A stretch of DNA of 13,718 nucleotides from Chrysochromulina parva (GCA_002887195.1 PJAB01001551.1:1-13718); one strand, 5' to 3'; numbered from the stretch's first letter, positions 1-7,371 are shown. The notes: a model not told the origin generated them from the letters alone. Numbers and translations: made by a program.

Positions 1-613
1 GCGCGCGCCCGTCGAAGACCAGCCCGAGGCGCTCCACGCACGCCTGCAGCCCTCCGCGGGGCTCCCGCTTGTAGCGGCGATGGTAGACCAGCTTCAGATC
101 GACCCACTGATCAAAGCAGCTGGGCATCGCCAGGCCCTTGACGCGCAATTCTGTGGCGAGCTGGCCGCCAATGTCCGCATCGGACCACGTGCAGAATGAC
201 CAGCTGCCTCGCCGTGCGCCCTCGTCATCCACGAGTCCGTGCCCGCGCAGCCATGCCAGATACTGAGGCACAACAGCGACAAGAGTGGGAGCCGCGTCCA
301 CGTCGGACTGGCTGATGGCAGTGAGCTGGATGGAGAAGGGCGTCAGCGTCGGGTTGAGCGTGGGCCTCACAAACGTGTCAAACTGGTCAATGATGGAAGA
401 GCGCTGCCCATCAAGGCGCACAAGAACAGATGGGAACTGTGTTATCTCACTCACGGGCAGCATGCGCTTCCGATTGTCCGCCGTCCACTCAAAGTCGAGC
501 ACGACGAGATGACTCATTGGCAGCGGCGCGGCCTGCAAGCCCTTGACAGACCCACGGCCCTTGACGTCGCGCGCAGATGGCGGCCGGAGCGAGCCCCACG
601 CCGCTGACGCCAT
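1..613 (-). CDS. ERI1/3'hExo-like DEDDh 3'-5' exonuclease, partial (3' end outside window)
   Basis: The frame is open from an ATG at 613 to the window edge, giving 204 codons. From Met33 (517) it matches the ERI1/3'hExo exonuclease family. Exo I is VVLDFEWT (Asp40, Glu42), followed by an ITQFPSVLV strand, a VRPTLNPTLTPF segment and LTAISQSDVD. Exo II is the CTWSDADI region, which in relatives usually reads CGDWDL. Then come WVDLKLVY and PRGGLQACVERLGLVFDGRA. The frame leaves the window just before the expected HxGxxDAR Exo III residues, so catalytic completeness cannot be judged. Family members trim 3' ends of small RNA, histone mRNA or 5.8S rRNA; which substrate applies here is unknown. The exact start is uncertain: Met at 517 opens the domain, Met at 613 adds 32 residues, and a spliced upstream exon is possible (see 600-737). 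The gene is divergent from the CHD gene. It is absent from simple closed-ORF lists because it has no stop in the window. Confidence 0.88.
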   Translation of the reverse strand, partial: MASAAWGSLRPPSARDVKGRGSVKGLQAAPLPMSHLVVLDFEWTADNRKRMLPVSEITQFPSVLVRLDGQRSSIIDQFDTFVRPTLNPTLTPFSIQLTAISQSDVDAAPTLVAVVPQYLAWLRGHGLVDDEGARRGSWSFCTWSDADIGGQLATELRVKGLAMPSCFDQWVDLKLVYHRRYKREPRGGLQACVERLGLVFDGRA

Positions 614-737
614 CGACGGAGCGCGGTCGGAGAAAGTTGACCGATTTGTCTAACTTTGTGTATAGAGCACGGAGTTTCGCGAGGTTCTTCGACGCCTTCG
701 TGCTGAGCGCGAGGCAGCACGATCGAAAAAACGCCAT
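600..737 (-). CDS. Candidate alternative first exon of the ERI1-like gene (targeting leader)
   Basis: An ATG at 737 sits in a strong context (CACCATGG, minus strand). It opens 46 codons beginning MAFFRSCCLALSTKASKNLA, which is rich in Arg, Lys and Ser, lacks acidic residues at the start, and looks like an organelle-targeting presequence. Splicing a 67-bp intron from GT at 599 to AG at 533 would join this exon in frame to Ala-Ala-Pro-Leu-Pro-Met (532 onward) and so to the exonuclease domain. The junction is inferred; the donor (GGC|GTGGGG) is weak. The intronless model starting at 613 is equally possible. Confidence 0.35.
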
Positions 738-819
738 GGTGAGCGCTCGCCTTGGCGTTTGCGATGCAATAGGCTCTGGGCGGAGGTCGGTCGCGTGTCT
801 CTCACCCAGCGCCTAAGGA
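738..819. promoter_or_regulatory. Divergent promoter between ERI1-like and CHD genes
   Basis: Only 82 bp separate the two outermost candidate start codons (737 minus, 820 plus), or 206 bp if the ERI1-like gene starts at 613. A bidirectional promoter is inferred from the spacing. I see no clear TATA box within 738-819; a TATA-like string (TGTATAGAG) lies at 659-667, inside the candidate leader exon. Confidence 0.45.
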
Positions 820-1037
820 ATGCCTCGAGGAGCCGGCAAGCAGCCGGCACCGTCCTCAGCGCCGGCGCCAGAGGTCACTGGTGGCGGTCCGTCGCGTGCG
901 AGACCGACGCGCCCCATGAATCTCAAGGGCAAGACCGCCCTAGAGGCAGTCGGTCAATGCATTCAGGTCCTGTACGACGAGGGCCGCTCCGGGCTGGTGC
1001 CCTACTTGGGCGTCGTGGTGTACGTGGAGCGGCACCG
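820..1037 (+). CDS. Candidate first coding exon of the CHD remodeller
   Basis: An ATG at 820 (a TAA lies just upstream at 814) opens a frame that is the same frame as the CHD ORF. Only one TGA (1147-1149) separates them. A GT donor at 1038 (CACCG|GTGCGT) and an AG acceptor at 1183-1184 (TTCGCAG|C) would remove 147 bp including that stop. This gives a 72-residue extension (low-complexity Pro/Ala start, then GKTALEAVGQCIQVLY...) joined through a new Arg codon to Met at 1186. I recognise no domain in it. The splice sites are plausible but unproven. Confidence 0.4.
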
Positions 1038-1184
1038 GTGCGTTTTGGCACGCCGCGTGCGAGCAGCGCGCTCGTACCTGTTCCACCAGCAGCTGCCTCT
1101 GCCCGGCTGCACACTTGGCCATGAGCGCTCCGCGATTCCCCCCTATTGAGCCCTTTGCTGCTGCGTCCCAACCCGCGTTCGCAG
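1038..1184 (+). other. Candidate intron 1 of the CHD gene (147 bp)
   Basis: It starts GTGCGT and ends in a pyrimidine-containing stretch followed by TTCGCAG. Its length is a multiple of three and it holds the only in-frame stop between the ATG at 820 and the CHD ORF. If it is retained, the upstream frame ends at 1149 and translation of the remodeller must begin at 1186. Confidence 0.4.
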
Positions 1185-1185
1185 C

Positions 1186-4100
1186 ATGCACGCCAACTTC
1201 GAGGGCCTTGACGAGTCTGAGGGCGCTTGGATCGACGACGAGGACGACTGGGCGTGGGTGCCCAAGCCCGCAGGCGGCGTGCCTCCCGCGCTGCCCGTCG
1301 CGGGCGCGTGGCGGCCGGGGCTGCTCCCGGGGCCGTTGGAGAAAATCTACCTGATCCGCCTGCCGGAGGAGACGGGCGAGCCCGAGCTGCTCGTCAAATG
1401 GAAGGGCCTCGCCCACATCCACTGCCAGTGGGTGCCGCGGCGCGAGCTCGAGGCTGAGCTCAGTAACAAGCAGCGCGTGTTGCGATTCCTCAAGGCGCAG
1501 GCGGAGCGAGAGACGGGCAACGGCGCCGACAACACCTGGGACCTGGGCGACGAGGGCGACGAGGGCGGGCGTGGCGCGCGTACCGATGAGGAGCCGTACA
1601 ATCCAGACTTTGAGGTCGTCGAGCGCATCGTGTGCCAGGCGGCGAGTGAGGCGGTGCCACCCCACAGCGAGGACCTGCCGCCTCGCTATCTCGTCAAGTG
1701 GAGATCGCTGCCGTACGCGGCGTGCACTTGGGAGAGCTGCCGCACGCTCCTCGCGGAGCAGCAGGCGATCCGGCTGTACCACCAGCGCGAGCAGGCGCCG
1801 CCCGAACACGAGAAGAAGATGGCCGCGTCTGGCGGCTTCCGGCCCCTCAAGACTGCCTTCAAGAAGCTGACCGCGTCGCCCTCCTTCAAAGCCGGGCACA
1901 CGCTCCGCCCGTATCAACTCGAGGGGCTCAACTGGCTGCTCTTCTCGTGGTACAATCGGCGCTCGGTCATGCTCGCGGATGAGATGGGTCTCGGCAAGAC
2001 TGTCCAGTCCGTCTCGACGCTGCACCATATTTGGAAGGAGGAGGGCATCCGCGGCCCCTTTCTAGTGCTCGCGCCCCTCTCCACGCTCGCCCACTGGCTT
2101 CGCGAGTTTGAGGAGTGGACCGAGATGAACACGATCTTGTACCACGGCTCGAATGAGTCCCGTGAGCTCATCCGCGAGGTTGAGTGGCACTTCGCCCCCA
2201 ACGTCGTGCCCCCGCCCAAACCGGGCAGTGAGGCACCGCTCTTGTACAAGTTCCACGTCCTCATCACCTCGTACGAGGTGATCAAGCAGGACCTGCACGT
2301 GTTCAAAAAGATCCCGTGGCGGTACGTGGTCATCGACGAGGCGCACCGTCTGAAGAACAAGGACTCGGCGCTCGCGGCCGATCTGCGCACGATCTCGATG
2401 GAGCACATGCACCTACTCTCGGGCACGCCGCTCCAGAACAACACGACCGAGCTGTGGGCTCTCCTTTACTTTCTCGACAGGCAGCTCTTCCCCTCGCTGG
2501 ACGAGTTCCTCGCCGAGTTCGGCACGCTCACGGACAGCGCGCAGGTGGACGCGCTCAACGAGAAGATCCGGCCGTACCTGCTGCGCCGCCAAAAGGGGGA
2601 CGTTGAGAAGAGCCTCGTCCCTCTCGAGGAGACGATCATCTGGGTCGAGATGACCTTATTCCAGAAGCGCTGCTACCGCGCGGTGCTCGAGGGCAACCGC
2701 GAGATCCTCCTCGGCGGCGCGCAGAGCGCGGCGATGCCCTCCCTCATCAACCTGCAGATGGAGCTGCGCAAGGTGTGCAACCACCCGTACCTGATCCAGG
2801 GGATAGAGCAGCGCGAGAGGGAGCTCAACGGCACCGACGAGGTCGAGGGCGTGCCGCCGTCGGTGGCGGCGGGCCCGTCGACGACGCTCGCCGTTCCGAG
2901 CGCCGGCCCGAGGCCGAGCTACCTCGACTCGTTGCTCAAGGCGAGTGGCAAGTGCGTGCTGCTCGACAAGCTGCTGCCCAAGCTCAAGGCCGAAGGGCAC
3001 CGTGTGCTCATCTTCTCGCAGATGGTGCGCGTACTCGACCTACTCTCGGACTACCTTCGCGAGCGCCGCTACTCGCATGAGCGGCTCGACGGCACTGTGC
3101 GCGGCGACCTACGACAGGCCGCCATCGATCGCTTCTGCAAGCCGGGCTCAGACACGTTCGCCTTCCTCCTCTCGACGCGCGCGGGGGGGCTCGGTATCAA
3201 CCTGATCGCGGCCGACACGTGCATCATCTTCGACTCCGACTGGAACCCGCAGAACGACGTGCAGGCCATGGCGCGCTCGCATCGCATCGGCCAGTCGAAG
3301 CGCGTCAAGGTCTTCCGGTTCGTCACCAAGAACACGTACGAGTCCGAGATGGTCGAGCGCGCCAACCGCAAGCTTGGCCTCGAGCGCGCCATGAATGCCG
3401 ACCGAGCCTCCGATGGACTGTCGGTGACGGCGTCGCAGCAGCGTGGGCCGCCGCAGGATCGCGCCGAGGTGGACGCGATGCTCAAGCGCGGCGCGCACAA
3501 CATCTTCATGTCCGAAGAGGACGATTCGCAGTCACGTAAGTTCAACGAGGCCGACATTGACGAGATCCTCGCGCAGTCGACCAAGGTGTCGTACGATCAG
3601 AACACGGGCTCCGGCTCGGTCTTCTCGAAGGCGGCCTTTGTATCCGACGAGCACGACGTCGACATGGACGACCCTGAGTTCTGGACCAAGATCTTGCCCG
3701 AGCTGCAAGCGAAGGACGAGGCGCTCGCCGAGTACTACGTCAAGCGCAAGTCGAAGCAGGTGGCACGGCTCGGCATGGCGAGCGAGTTTGAGATCGAGGA
3801 GCACCTCGAGGAGGGCGGCGTCAAGCGGCGCGGCATCAAGGACAAGGGCTCCAAGGACGAGGAGGAGGCACGCCGCCAGGCACGCCGATCACTCGCGCAC
3901 GTGTGGAGCAAGACGGAGCGCATGAACGTGGAGCGCGCGATGCTCTCCTATGGTTTCGGCCGGTGGGCACGCATCAAGGAGTACGCGGGCGGCGCGACCA
4001 AGCTCCGCGACGACGTCGAGGTGGCTCGCTTCGGCGTCGCCTTCGTCTGCCTCTGCGTGGGCGTGCCCATCGCCGGAGTGGGCGGCGGTGACAAGGGCGA

Positions 4101-5340
4101 TGCCCGTCTCGGCATCCCGGCGGGTGGCCCTCCCCTCGGGGAGCAGGAGATCGAGGGGATTGCCAAAGCGCGTGAGCTCCTCTCCCAGCTCGGCTGCGAT
4201 GCGCCGCTCCTGACCAAGGAGCAGACGCACGAGCTCGAGCCGTACGTCTCCGCCAGCGCGGGCGGGCACGAGTACGCGGAGCGTGTGCACAAGCTCGGCG
4301 CCACCTTCATGGCGCGGCTCATCATCCTCAAGCGTCTCGCCGATGCCGTCGAGCGCGAGCGCACGCCACTGCTCACCTTCCGAGCCCCGACAGTGCCGGG
4401 AGGCGTGGGACGCGAAGACACCGTCCCGTGGTCGACGCGCGACGATGCGATGCTGCTTCTCGGCGTGTACAAGCACGGCTACCGAGCTTACTTTGAGATC
4501 GCCGACGATCCCGAGCTCCATTTTGGGTGTCGCCTCGGCGGCCGTCGGCCGCTGCCGCCGCTGCTGCCGCCCGCAGAGGCCCCCGCGGTGCCTCCCGGTG
4601 TGGGAGGTTTCCGCGAAGCTTCGCCGGCGAGCGCGGCCGCGCTCGGGGCCGGCTACGACGCGCCCGAGCCGCCACCCGATTGGTTTCGCGGGTACGACGT
4701 ACTCGATGTGCTGCCCGTGCCAGCGCCCTCGGGCAAGAAACTGCCGCCCGCACCCGCAGGGAGCGTTGGGCCAACCTTCTTGTCGGAGGCCGTCTTCAAG
4801 GCACGGATGAACGCGCTGCTCAACGCCGTCTCGGACCTCGAGCGTCGGCGCGCCGAGCACGCTCTCCTGGTCGCGCACTGGGAAGAGGAGGACGCGGCCG
4901 CTGTGAACGAGGCCGCCGATGGCGGGAGCGCAGCTCCCGCCCAATCGTCGAAAGGCGGACGCCGACCTTCAAAGGCACCGCGCCTGGGCGACACGTCTTC
5001 CTCCACCACGGCCGCCGTGACCAGCCGCGCGCCCAAGATGGCGCCCGCGCCCGCGCCCGCGCCCGCGCGCGATCCGGTCGCGCAGGCACTTGAGCAGTTC
5101 CTCGGGCCCCAGTTCGCGGCAGCGTACATGGAGGATGGCCAGCTGCACACCCACGGATTCCTCGGATGGGAGAGCGACTTCAACGTGCACCGGCCGTACG
5201 ACTGGCGACTGCTCGCGCGCTTTGAGCGAGAGGACGCCGCCGAGCAGCCGCTGGAGCTGCGCGAACAGTCCACGCGCCGTCTCGGCGTGGCGGCAGACGG
5301 CACGAACGGCGCTTTCATGGGCGCTGTCAAACTGGAGTGA
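1186..5340 (+). CDS. CHD-type ATP-dependent chromatin remodeller, CHD6-9/Kismet-like
   Basis: This uninterrupted frame of 1384 codons encodes a nuclear nucleosome remodeller. Domains in order (numbered from Met at 1186): acidic N-terminus; chromodomain 1 about 52-95 (LLVKWKGL, then CQWVP); chromodomain 2 about 142-200 (YLVKWRSLPY, then CTWES with Trp182); SNF2 ATPase from about 240 with Walker A GLGKT 268-272, DEAH 384-387 and SGTPLQNN; helicase C about 594-720 with HRVLIFSQM, the RAGGLGINL strand and the arginine motif SHRIGQSK (Arg700). After the motor, KLGLERAM, LKRGAHNIF (about 767) and a DDPEFW segment (about 827-833) resemble CHD6-9 rather than CHD1 or CHD3-5. No PHD fingers are visible. 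SANT-like (WSKTERMNVERAMLSYGFGRW, from 907) and SLIDE-like (from Trp1082, LLLGVYKHGY) segments follow. The C-terminus is Ala/Pro-rich and disordered. It is far shorter than animal CHD7 (about 3000 residues), and I see no BRK domain. The frame ends in TGA. Confidence 0.95.
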   Translation: MHANFEGLDESEGAWIDDEDDWAWVPKPAGGVPPALPVAGAWRPGLLPGPLEKIYLIRLPEETGEPELLVKWKGLAHIHCQWVPRRELEAELSNKQRVLRFLKAQAERETGNGADNTWDLGDEGDEGGRGARTDEEPYNPDFEVVERIVCQAASEAVPPHSEDLPPRYLVKWRSLPYAACTWESCRTLLAEQQAIRLYHQREQAPPEHEKKMAASGGFRPLKTAFKKLTASPSFKAGHTLRPYQLEGLNWLLFSWYNRRSVMLADEMGLGKTVQSVSTLHHIWKEEGIRGPFLVLAPLSTLAHWLREFEEWTEMNTILYHGSNESRELIREVEWHFAPNVVPPPKPGSEAPLLYKFHVLITSYEVIKQDLHVFKKIPWRYVVIDEAHRLKNKDSALAADLRTISMEHMHLLSGTPLQNNTTELWALLYFLDRQLFPSLDEFLAEFGTLTDSAQVDALNEKIRPYLLRRQKGDVEKSLVPLEETIIWVEMTLFQKRCYRAVLEGNREILLGGAQSAAMPSLINLQMELRKVCNHPYLIQGIEQRERELNGTDEVEGVPPSVAAGPSTTLAVPSAGPRPSYLDSLLKASGKCVLLDKLLPKLKAEGHRVLIFSQMVRVLDLLSDYLRERRYSHERLDGTVRGDLRQAAIDRFCKPGSDTFAFLLSTRAGGLGINLIAADTCIIFDSDWNPQNDVQAMARSHRIGQSKRVKVFRFVTKNTYESEMVERANRKLGLERAMNADRASDGLSVTASQQRGPPQDRAEVDAMLKRGAHNIFMSEEDDSQSRKFNEADIDEILAQSTKVSYDQNTGSGSVFSKAAFVSDEHDVDMDDPEFWTKILPELQAKDEALAEYYVKRKSKQVARLGMASEFEIEEHLEEGGVKRRGIKDKGSKDEEEARRQARRSLAHVWSKTERMNVERAMLSYGFGRWARIKEYAGGATKLRDDVEVARFGVAFVCLCVGVPIAGVGGGDKGDARLGIPAGGPPLGEQEIEGIAKARELLSQLGCDAPLLTKEQTHELEPYVSASAGGHEYAERVHKLGATFMARLIILKRLADAVERERTPLLTFRAPTVPGGVGREDTVPWSTRDDAMLLLGVYKHGYRAYFEIADDPELHFGCRLGGRRPLPPLLPPAEAPAVPPGVGGFREASPASAAALGAGYDAPEPPPDWFRGYDVLDVLPVPAPSGKKLPPAPAGSVGPTFLSEAVFKARMNALLNAVSDLERRRAEHALLVAHWEEEDAAAVNEAADGGSAAPAQSSKGGRRPSKAPRLGDTSSSTTAAVTSRAPKMAPAPAPAPARDPVAQALEQFLGPQFAAAYMEDGQLHTHGFLGWESDFNVHRPYDWRLLARFEREDAAEQPLELREQSTRRLGVAADGTNGAFMGAVKLE
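5041..5070 (+). repeat. GCGCCC hexanucleotide repeat inside the CHD gene
   Basis: Four perfect GCGCCC units followed by GCGCGC encode an alternating Ala-Pro tract in the disordered C-terminal region. Length changes would stay in frame. Confidence 0.9.
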
Positions 5341-5532
5341 GGGCCCGCCGCCACTGTGGGCGCGGTTGCCGGTTTTATGCTGTGGACAGACAAAAGCTGT
5401 GCACGAGCGTAAAGTATTAGGGATAAAAAGTACCTTCGACAGCGCACAGTGCGTACTACGTACTAGCTACTACTGAACCGACAGTATTTTGAAGAGGAAG
5501 TCATAGTGTCAGACAGCCGTGTCGCACAGCTG

Positions 5533-5605
5533 GGCACCGCATATCCATCAGCCAGCAGTCACCGCCTCTCGGCGCTGTGCAACTGCTCGCGTCATCGTGC
5601 GTGCC
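5533..5605 (-). promoter_or_regulatory. SECIS-like 3'UTR hairpin of unit A
   Basis: Read on the minus strand, GGCACGCA at the start pairs with TGC-G-GTGCC at the end (one bulged G). Inside lies ATGA (5592-5595) opposite TGAT (5547-5550). Next are GC-G-AGCAGT paired with ACTGCT-G-GC and an upper stem CGCC-GAGA-GGCG. The ATGA/TGAT opposition matches the non-Watson-Crick quartet of eukaryotic SECIS elements. It lies about 138 nt past the stop at 5744 and about 320 nt past the in-frame TGA. The usual unpaired AA near the apex is not seen (TG and AG bulges instead). Not verified by any folding program. Confidence 0.45.
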
Positions 5606-5735
5606 GAGCGTGCTTGAGACTGTCGTCGGAACGTGGTGCTCATCGGGCGTCGTGCTCATCGTGAGGACAGTCGTGCAGAACGGCCGTGTTGGACAGTCTG
5701 CGCGGTCGAGCAGGGTTGCGCCACTCTATGGAACC

Positions 5736-5765
5736 ACAGAGGTTCAAAGCCTCCGTAACCTCTGT
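5736..5765. repeat. Perfect 9-bp inverted repeat unique to unit A
   Basis: ACAGAGGTT (5736-5744) and AACCTCTGT (5757-5765) flank a 12-nt loop. Units B and C lack about 37 bp here, so it is an insertion or a local change in A. The stop codon of the copy A reading frame falls inside it, giving A a different last ten residues. Confidence 0.7.
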
Positions 5766-5977
5766 GATGATACGTCGCACTCCTGAGCCTGCTTTGAAGC
5801 GGCTCCAGCCTGCGCTTCGGTGGTCTCACCCTCGGCTAGCTTGTGCGAGCCCGCGCCAGTCTTCCACATGGGGCACCGATTCTCCTCGGGAATGCCTTTG
5901 AGGGCCGACACAACGTGTACACCTCACCCAGTCCAGGTCGGAAGCTTGCACACGACACAGGTCGTCTTGAAGCACAT
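5744..5977 (-). CDS. Small Cys-rich CxxC/TWxGCGxH protein, copy A, with in-frame TGA at the GCG cysteine
   Basis: From the ATG at 5977 the frame reads 77 codons to TGA at 5744-5746, with one internal TGA at codon 18 (5924-5926). Visible motifs: MCFKTTCVVC (CxxC at Cys7/Cys10), KLPTWTG, TGA in place of Cys18, G-V-H, SALKGIPEENRC (Cys35) and PMWKTG. The CxxC...TWxGCGxH...RC layout belongs to a widespread small, uncharacterised eukaryotic and bacterial family, probably metal-binding. The TGA may encode selenocysteine (a SECIS-like hairpin lies downstream) or mark a pseudogene. TGA ends the CHD and TELO2 genes, so wholesale reassignment is unlikely. A GTGAG donor-like string covers the TGA, but the protein match continues directly beyond it, which argues against an intron. 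The tail differs from B and C because of a local insertion. Confidence 0.6.
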
Positions 5978-6265
5978 CTTGCTCCTGAATGCGCTTCTGG
6001 CGGCGGCCGGAAGGACACCGAGTTGCTCGCCGGGGTTAGCCGCCGAGGTTGCGAGAAATGCGAGCTTGTACATGTACCGGTTCGAGCATGAAACGTCAAG
6101 TCAGCTAAACAGCTGGCTTCCGGAGCACTTACGATAGGTTTCCGTTGGTTGTCTGTTGTTTATGTGACTTTGGTAGTATTGTCGACTTGCTTCTAACTTG
6201 CTTCACTGGGACAATCCCGTCAAATAACGTGAACTATGCAGGTAGACAAACATCTCTCGCTTAAG

Positions 6266-6315
6266 CCGCCCCCCCCCGTCGCCGCCGCCGCCGCCACGCG
6301 CGCGCGCGCGCGACG
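6266..6315. repeat. Simple-sequence tract (C-run, CCG and CG repeats), unit A
   Basis: A run of C, then CCG units, then alternating CG. It lies upstream (minus sense) of copy A, and the same order is found in unit B at 7492-7530. Confidence 0.85.
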
Positions 6316-6513
6316 CGAAGTCCCGGTAGTTTGCTGCGTTTCGGTTTCACACCTACTGGTAGCCCCTGCGATGAACGGTAGCGGCGCGCGACTGAAGGCA
6401 GCGCCCGAGCGTGCCGATGAGGATGGTGCACGTCGCTGTCTTCGTCAGTCGTCTCGGCGCTATTCATAACACATCGTAAGCGCTTGAGTCGAAAACTTCG
6501 AGTGAGGGCCGGC

Positions 6514-6643
6514 GTGAGTGAGTGAGTGAGTGAGTTATTGAGACACAGACACACCGTGGGACAACTCGGACAACTCACTCACTCACTGTCACTCACTCAC
6601 TCCGACCGTCAGCGTCACTCACTCCACTCACTCACTCACTCAC
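6514..6643. mobile_element. 130-bp foldback/MITE-like element between units A and B
   Basis: The left end GTGAGTGAGTGAGTGAGTG is the exact reverse complement of the right end over 19 bp. Inside are further CTCA/TCAC blocks and a short unique core (about 6535-6570). The element is flanked on both sides by AGGGCCGGC (6505-6513 and 6644-6652), which looks like a 9-bp target-site duplication. The B/C unit junction has no such insert. It is too short to encode a transposase. Microsatellite expansion between two copies of the unit boundary is the alternative. Confidence 0.5.
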
Positions 6644-6767
6644 AGGGCCGGCCGCCTGTGGGCGCGGTTGCCATTTCTAAGTTGTGGAGAGCCAAAAGCT
6701 GACAAACACATTCTGTGCACCGGAGCGTTACGTTACCTAATTTGTTTACTTGTATTCGAAGTTCGTC

Positions 6768-6825
6768 GTACACCCGATCTCCCGATGACAGTGTACACCC
6801 GATGGCAGTACACCCGAAGACAGTG
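6768..6825. repeat. Short tandem repeats of about 15-17 bp, unit B
   Basis: Imperfect copies of GTACACCCGATGACAGT follow each other and end before TAAATAACCGACGC. The corresponding array in unit C is at 8139-8185. Both lie beyond the SECIS-like hairpin on the minus strand and may fall near the transcript end of the small gene. Confidence 0.75.
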
Positions 6826-6866
6826 TAAATAACCGACGCTTGTGCATGGAAAGCCGTGGGCAGCTT

Positions 6867-6937
6867 GGCACAAACTCCCTCAGCCAGCAGTCACCACCTT
6901 TCGGCGCTGTGCTGCTGCTCGCGTCATCGTGTGTGCC
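6867..6937 (-). promoter_or_regulatory. SECIS-like 3'UTR hairpin of unit B (degenerate)
   Basis: It has the same layout as in A and C: ATGA at 6924-6927 opposite TGAG, and an upper stem CGCC-GAAA-GGTG. The lower helix has a C.U mismatch (GGCACACA with TTTGTGCC) and the top base pair of helix II is C.A. The gene it follows has an ordinary Cys codon, so loss of pairing here fits relaxed constraint. Confidence 0.35.
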
Positions 6938-7049
6938 GAGCGTGCTCGAGAATGTCGTCGGAACCACGGCGAGGACGGTCGTGCAGAACGGCCGTGCGGG
7001 ACGATCTGCAGGAATGTCTGCACGGTTCGTGCAGGACGGTTGCGCCACT

Positions 7050-7262
7050 CTATGAAATGTCGCACTGCTGAGCCTGATTTGAAGCGGCTCCAGCCTGCGC
7101 TTCGGTGGTCTCACCCTCGGCCAGCTTGTGCGAGCCCGCGCCAGTCTTCCACACGGGGCACCGATTCTCCTCGGGAATGCCTCTGAGTGCCGACGCAACG
7201 TGTTGACCACACCCAGTCCAGGTCGGGAGCTTGCACACGACACAGGTCGTCTTGAAGCACAT
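7050..7262 (-). CDS. Small Cys-rich CxxC/TWxGCGxH protein, copy B (intact)
   Basis: The frame runs from ATG at 7262 to TAG at 7050 and encodes 70 residues. Motifs: Cys7-x2-Cys10, TWTGCGQH with Cys18 (TGT) and His21, SALRGIPEENRC (Cys35) and VWKTG, then a Lys/Glu/Ala-rich tail. The arrangement of cysteines and a histidine suggests metal binding; function is unknown for the family as far as I know. I chose this Met because relatives begin with Met-Cys; the frame is open upstream to 7367 and that stretch is also conserved in A and C. A TTCAG (minus strand) just before the start could be a 5'UTR acceptor. Its 3' end faces the CHD gene. Compared with A and C it has Arg27 for Lys and Val37 for Met. 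Confidence 0.78.
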   Translation of the reverse strand: MCFKTTCVVCKLPTWTGCGQHVASALRGIPEENRCPVWKTGAGSHKLAEGETTEAQAGAASNQAQQCDIS

Positions 7263-7371
7263 CTTGCTCCTGAATGCGCTTCTGGCGGCGGCCGGAAGGA
7301 CACCGAGTTGCTCGCCGGGGTTAGCCGCCGAGGATGCGAGAATGCGAGCTTGTCCCGGTTCGAGCATGAAA

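Larger units (their letters stand above)
5341..6513. repeat. Tandem unit A (about 1.17 kb), first of three
   Basis: The unit begins directly after the CHD stop codon with GGGCCC-GCCGCC and TGTGGGCGCGGTTGCC, matched at 6645. It ends with CGCTTGAGTCGAAAACTTCG (6481-6500) and AGTGAGG, matched at the end of unit B. The central part (about 5550-6100) aligns to B and C nearly base for base by eye. A and B have diverged at about 6105-6230. Within it lie the small cysteine-rich gene on the minus strand (5744-5977), its SECIS-like hairpin (5533-5605) and a GC-rich 5' flank with simple repeats (6266-6315). The stretch 5346-5520 has no gene I can see. Confidence 0.85.

Noticed and set aside
940..2028. 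Long minus-strand open frame (362 codons) opposite the CHD gene
   Set aside because: It is opposite conserved chromodomain and ATPase coding sequence, has low-complexity Arg/Leu/Ala composition, and is explained by GC-rich third positions.
3889..4944. Minus-strand open frame (351 codons) opposite the CHD C-terminal half
   Set aside because: Same shadow effect; no recognisable motif, and the sense strand encodes the SANT/SLIDE-like region.
5924..5926. GTGAG at the TGA of copies A and C read as a splice donor
   Set aside because: The protein match (G-x-H, then the RC motif) continues immediately after the TGA, so an intron starting here would remove conserved residues.
6261..6578. Arg-rich minus-strand frame in units A and B (about 6261-6578 and 7384-7803)
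   Set aside because: The frame is partly shared by A and B, but it is driven by CCG/CG simple repeats and has no family resemblance; treated as 5' flank.
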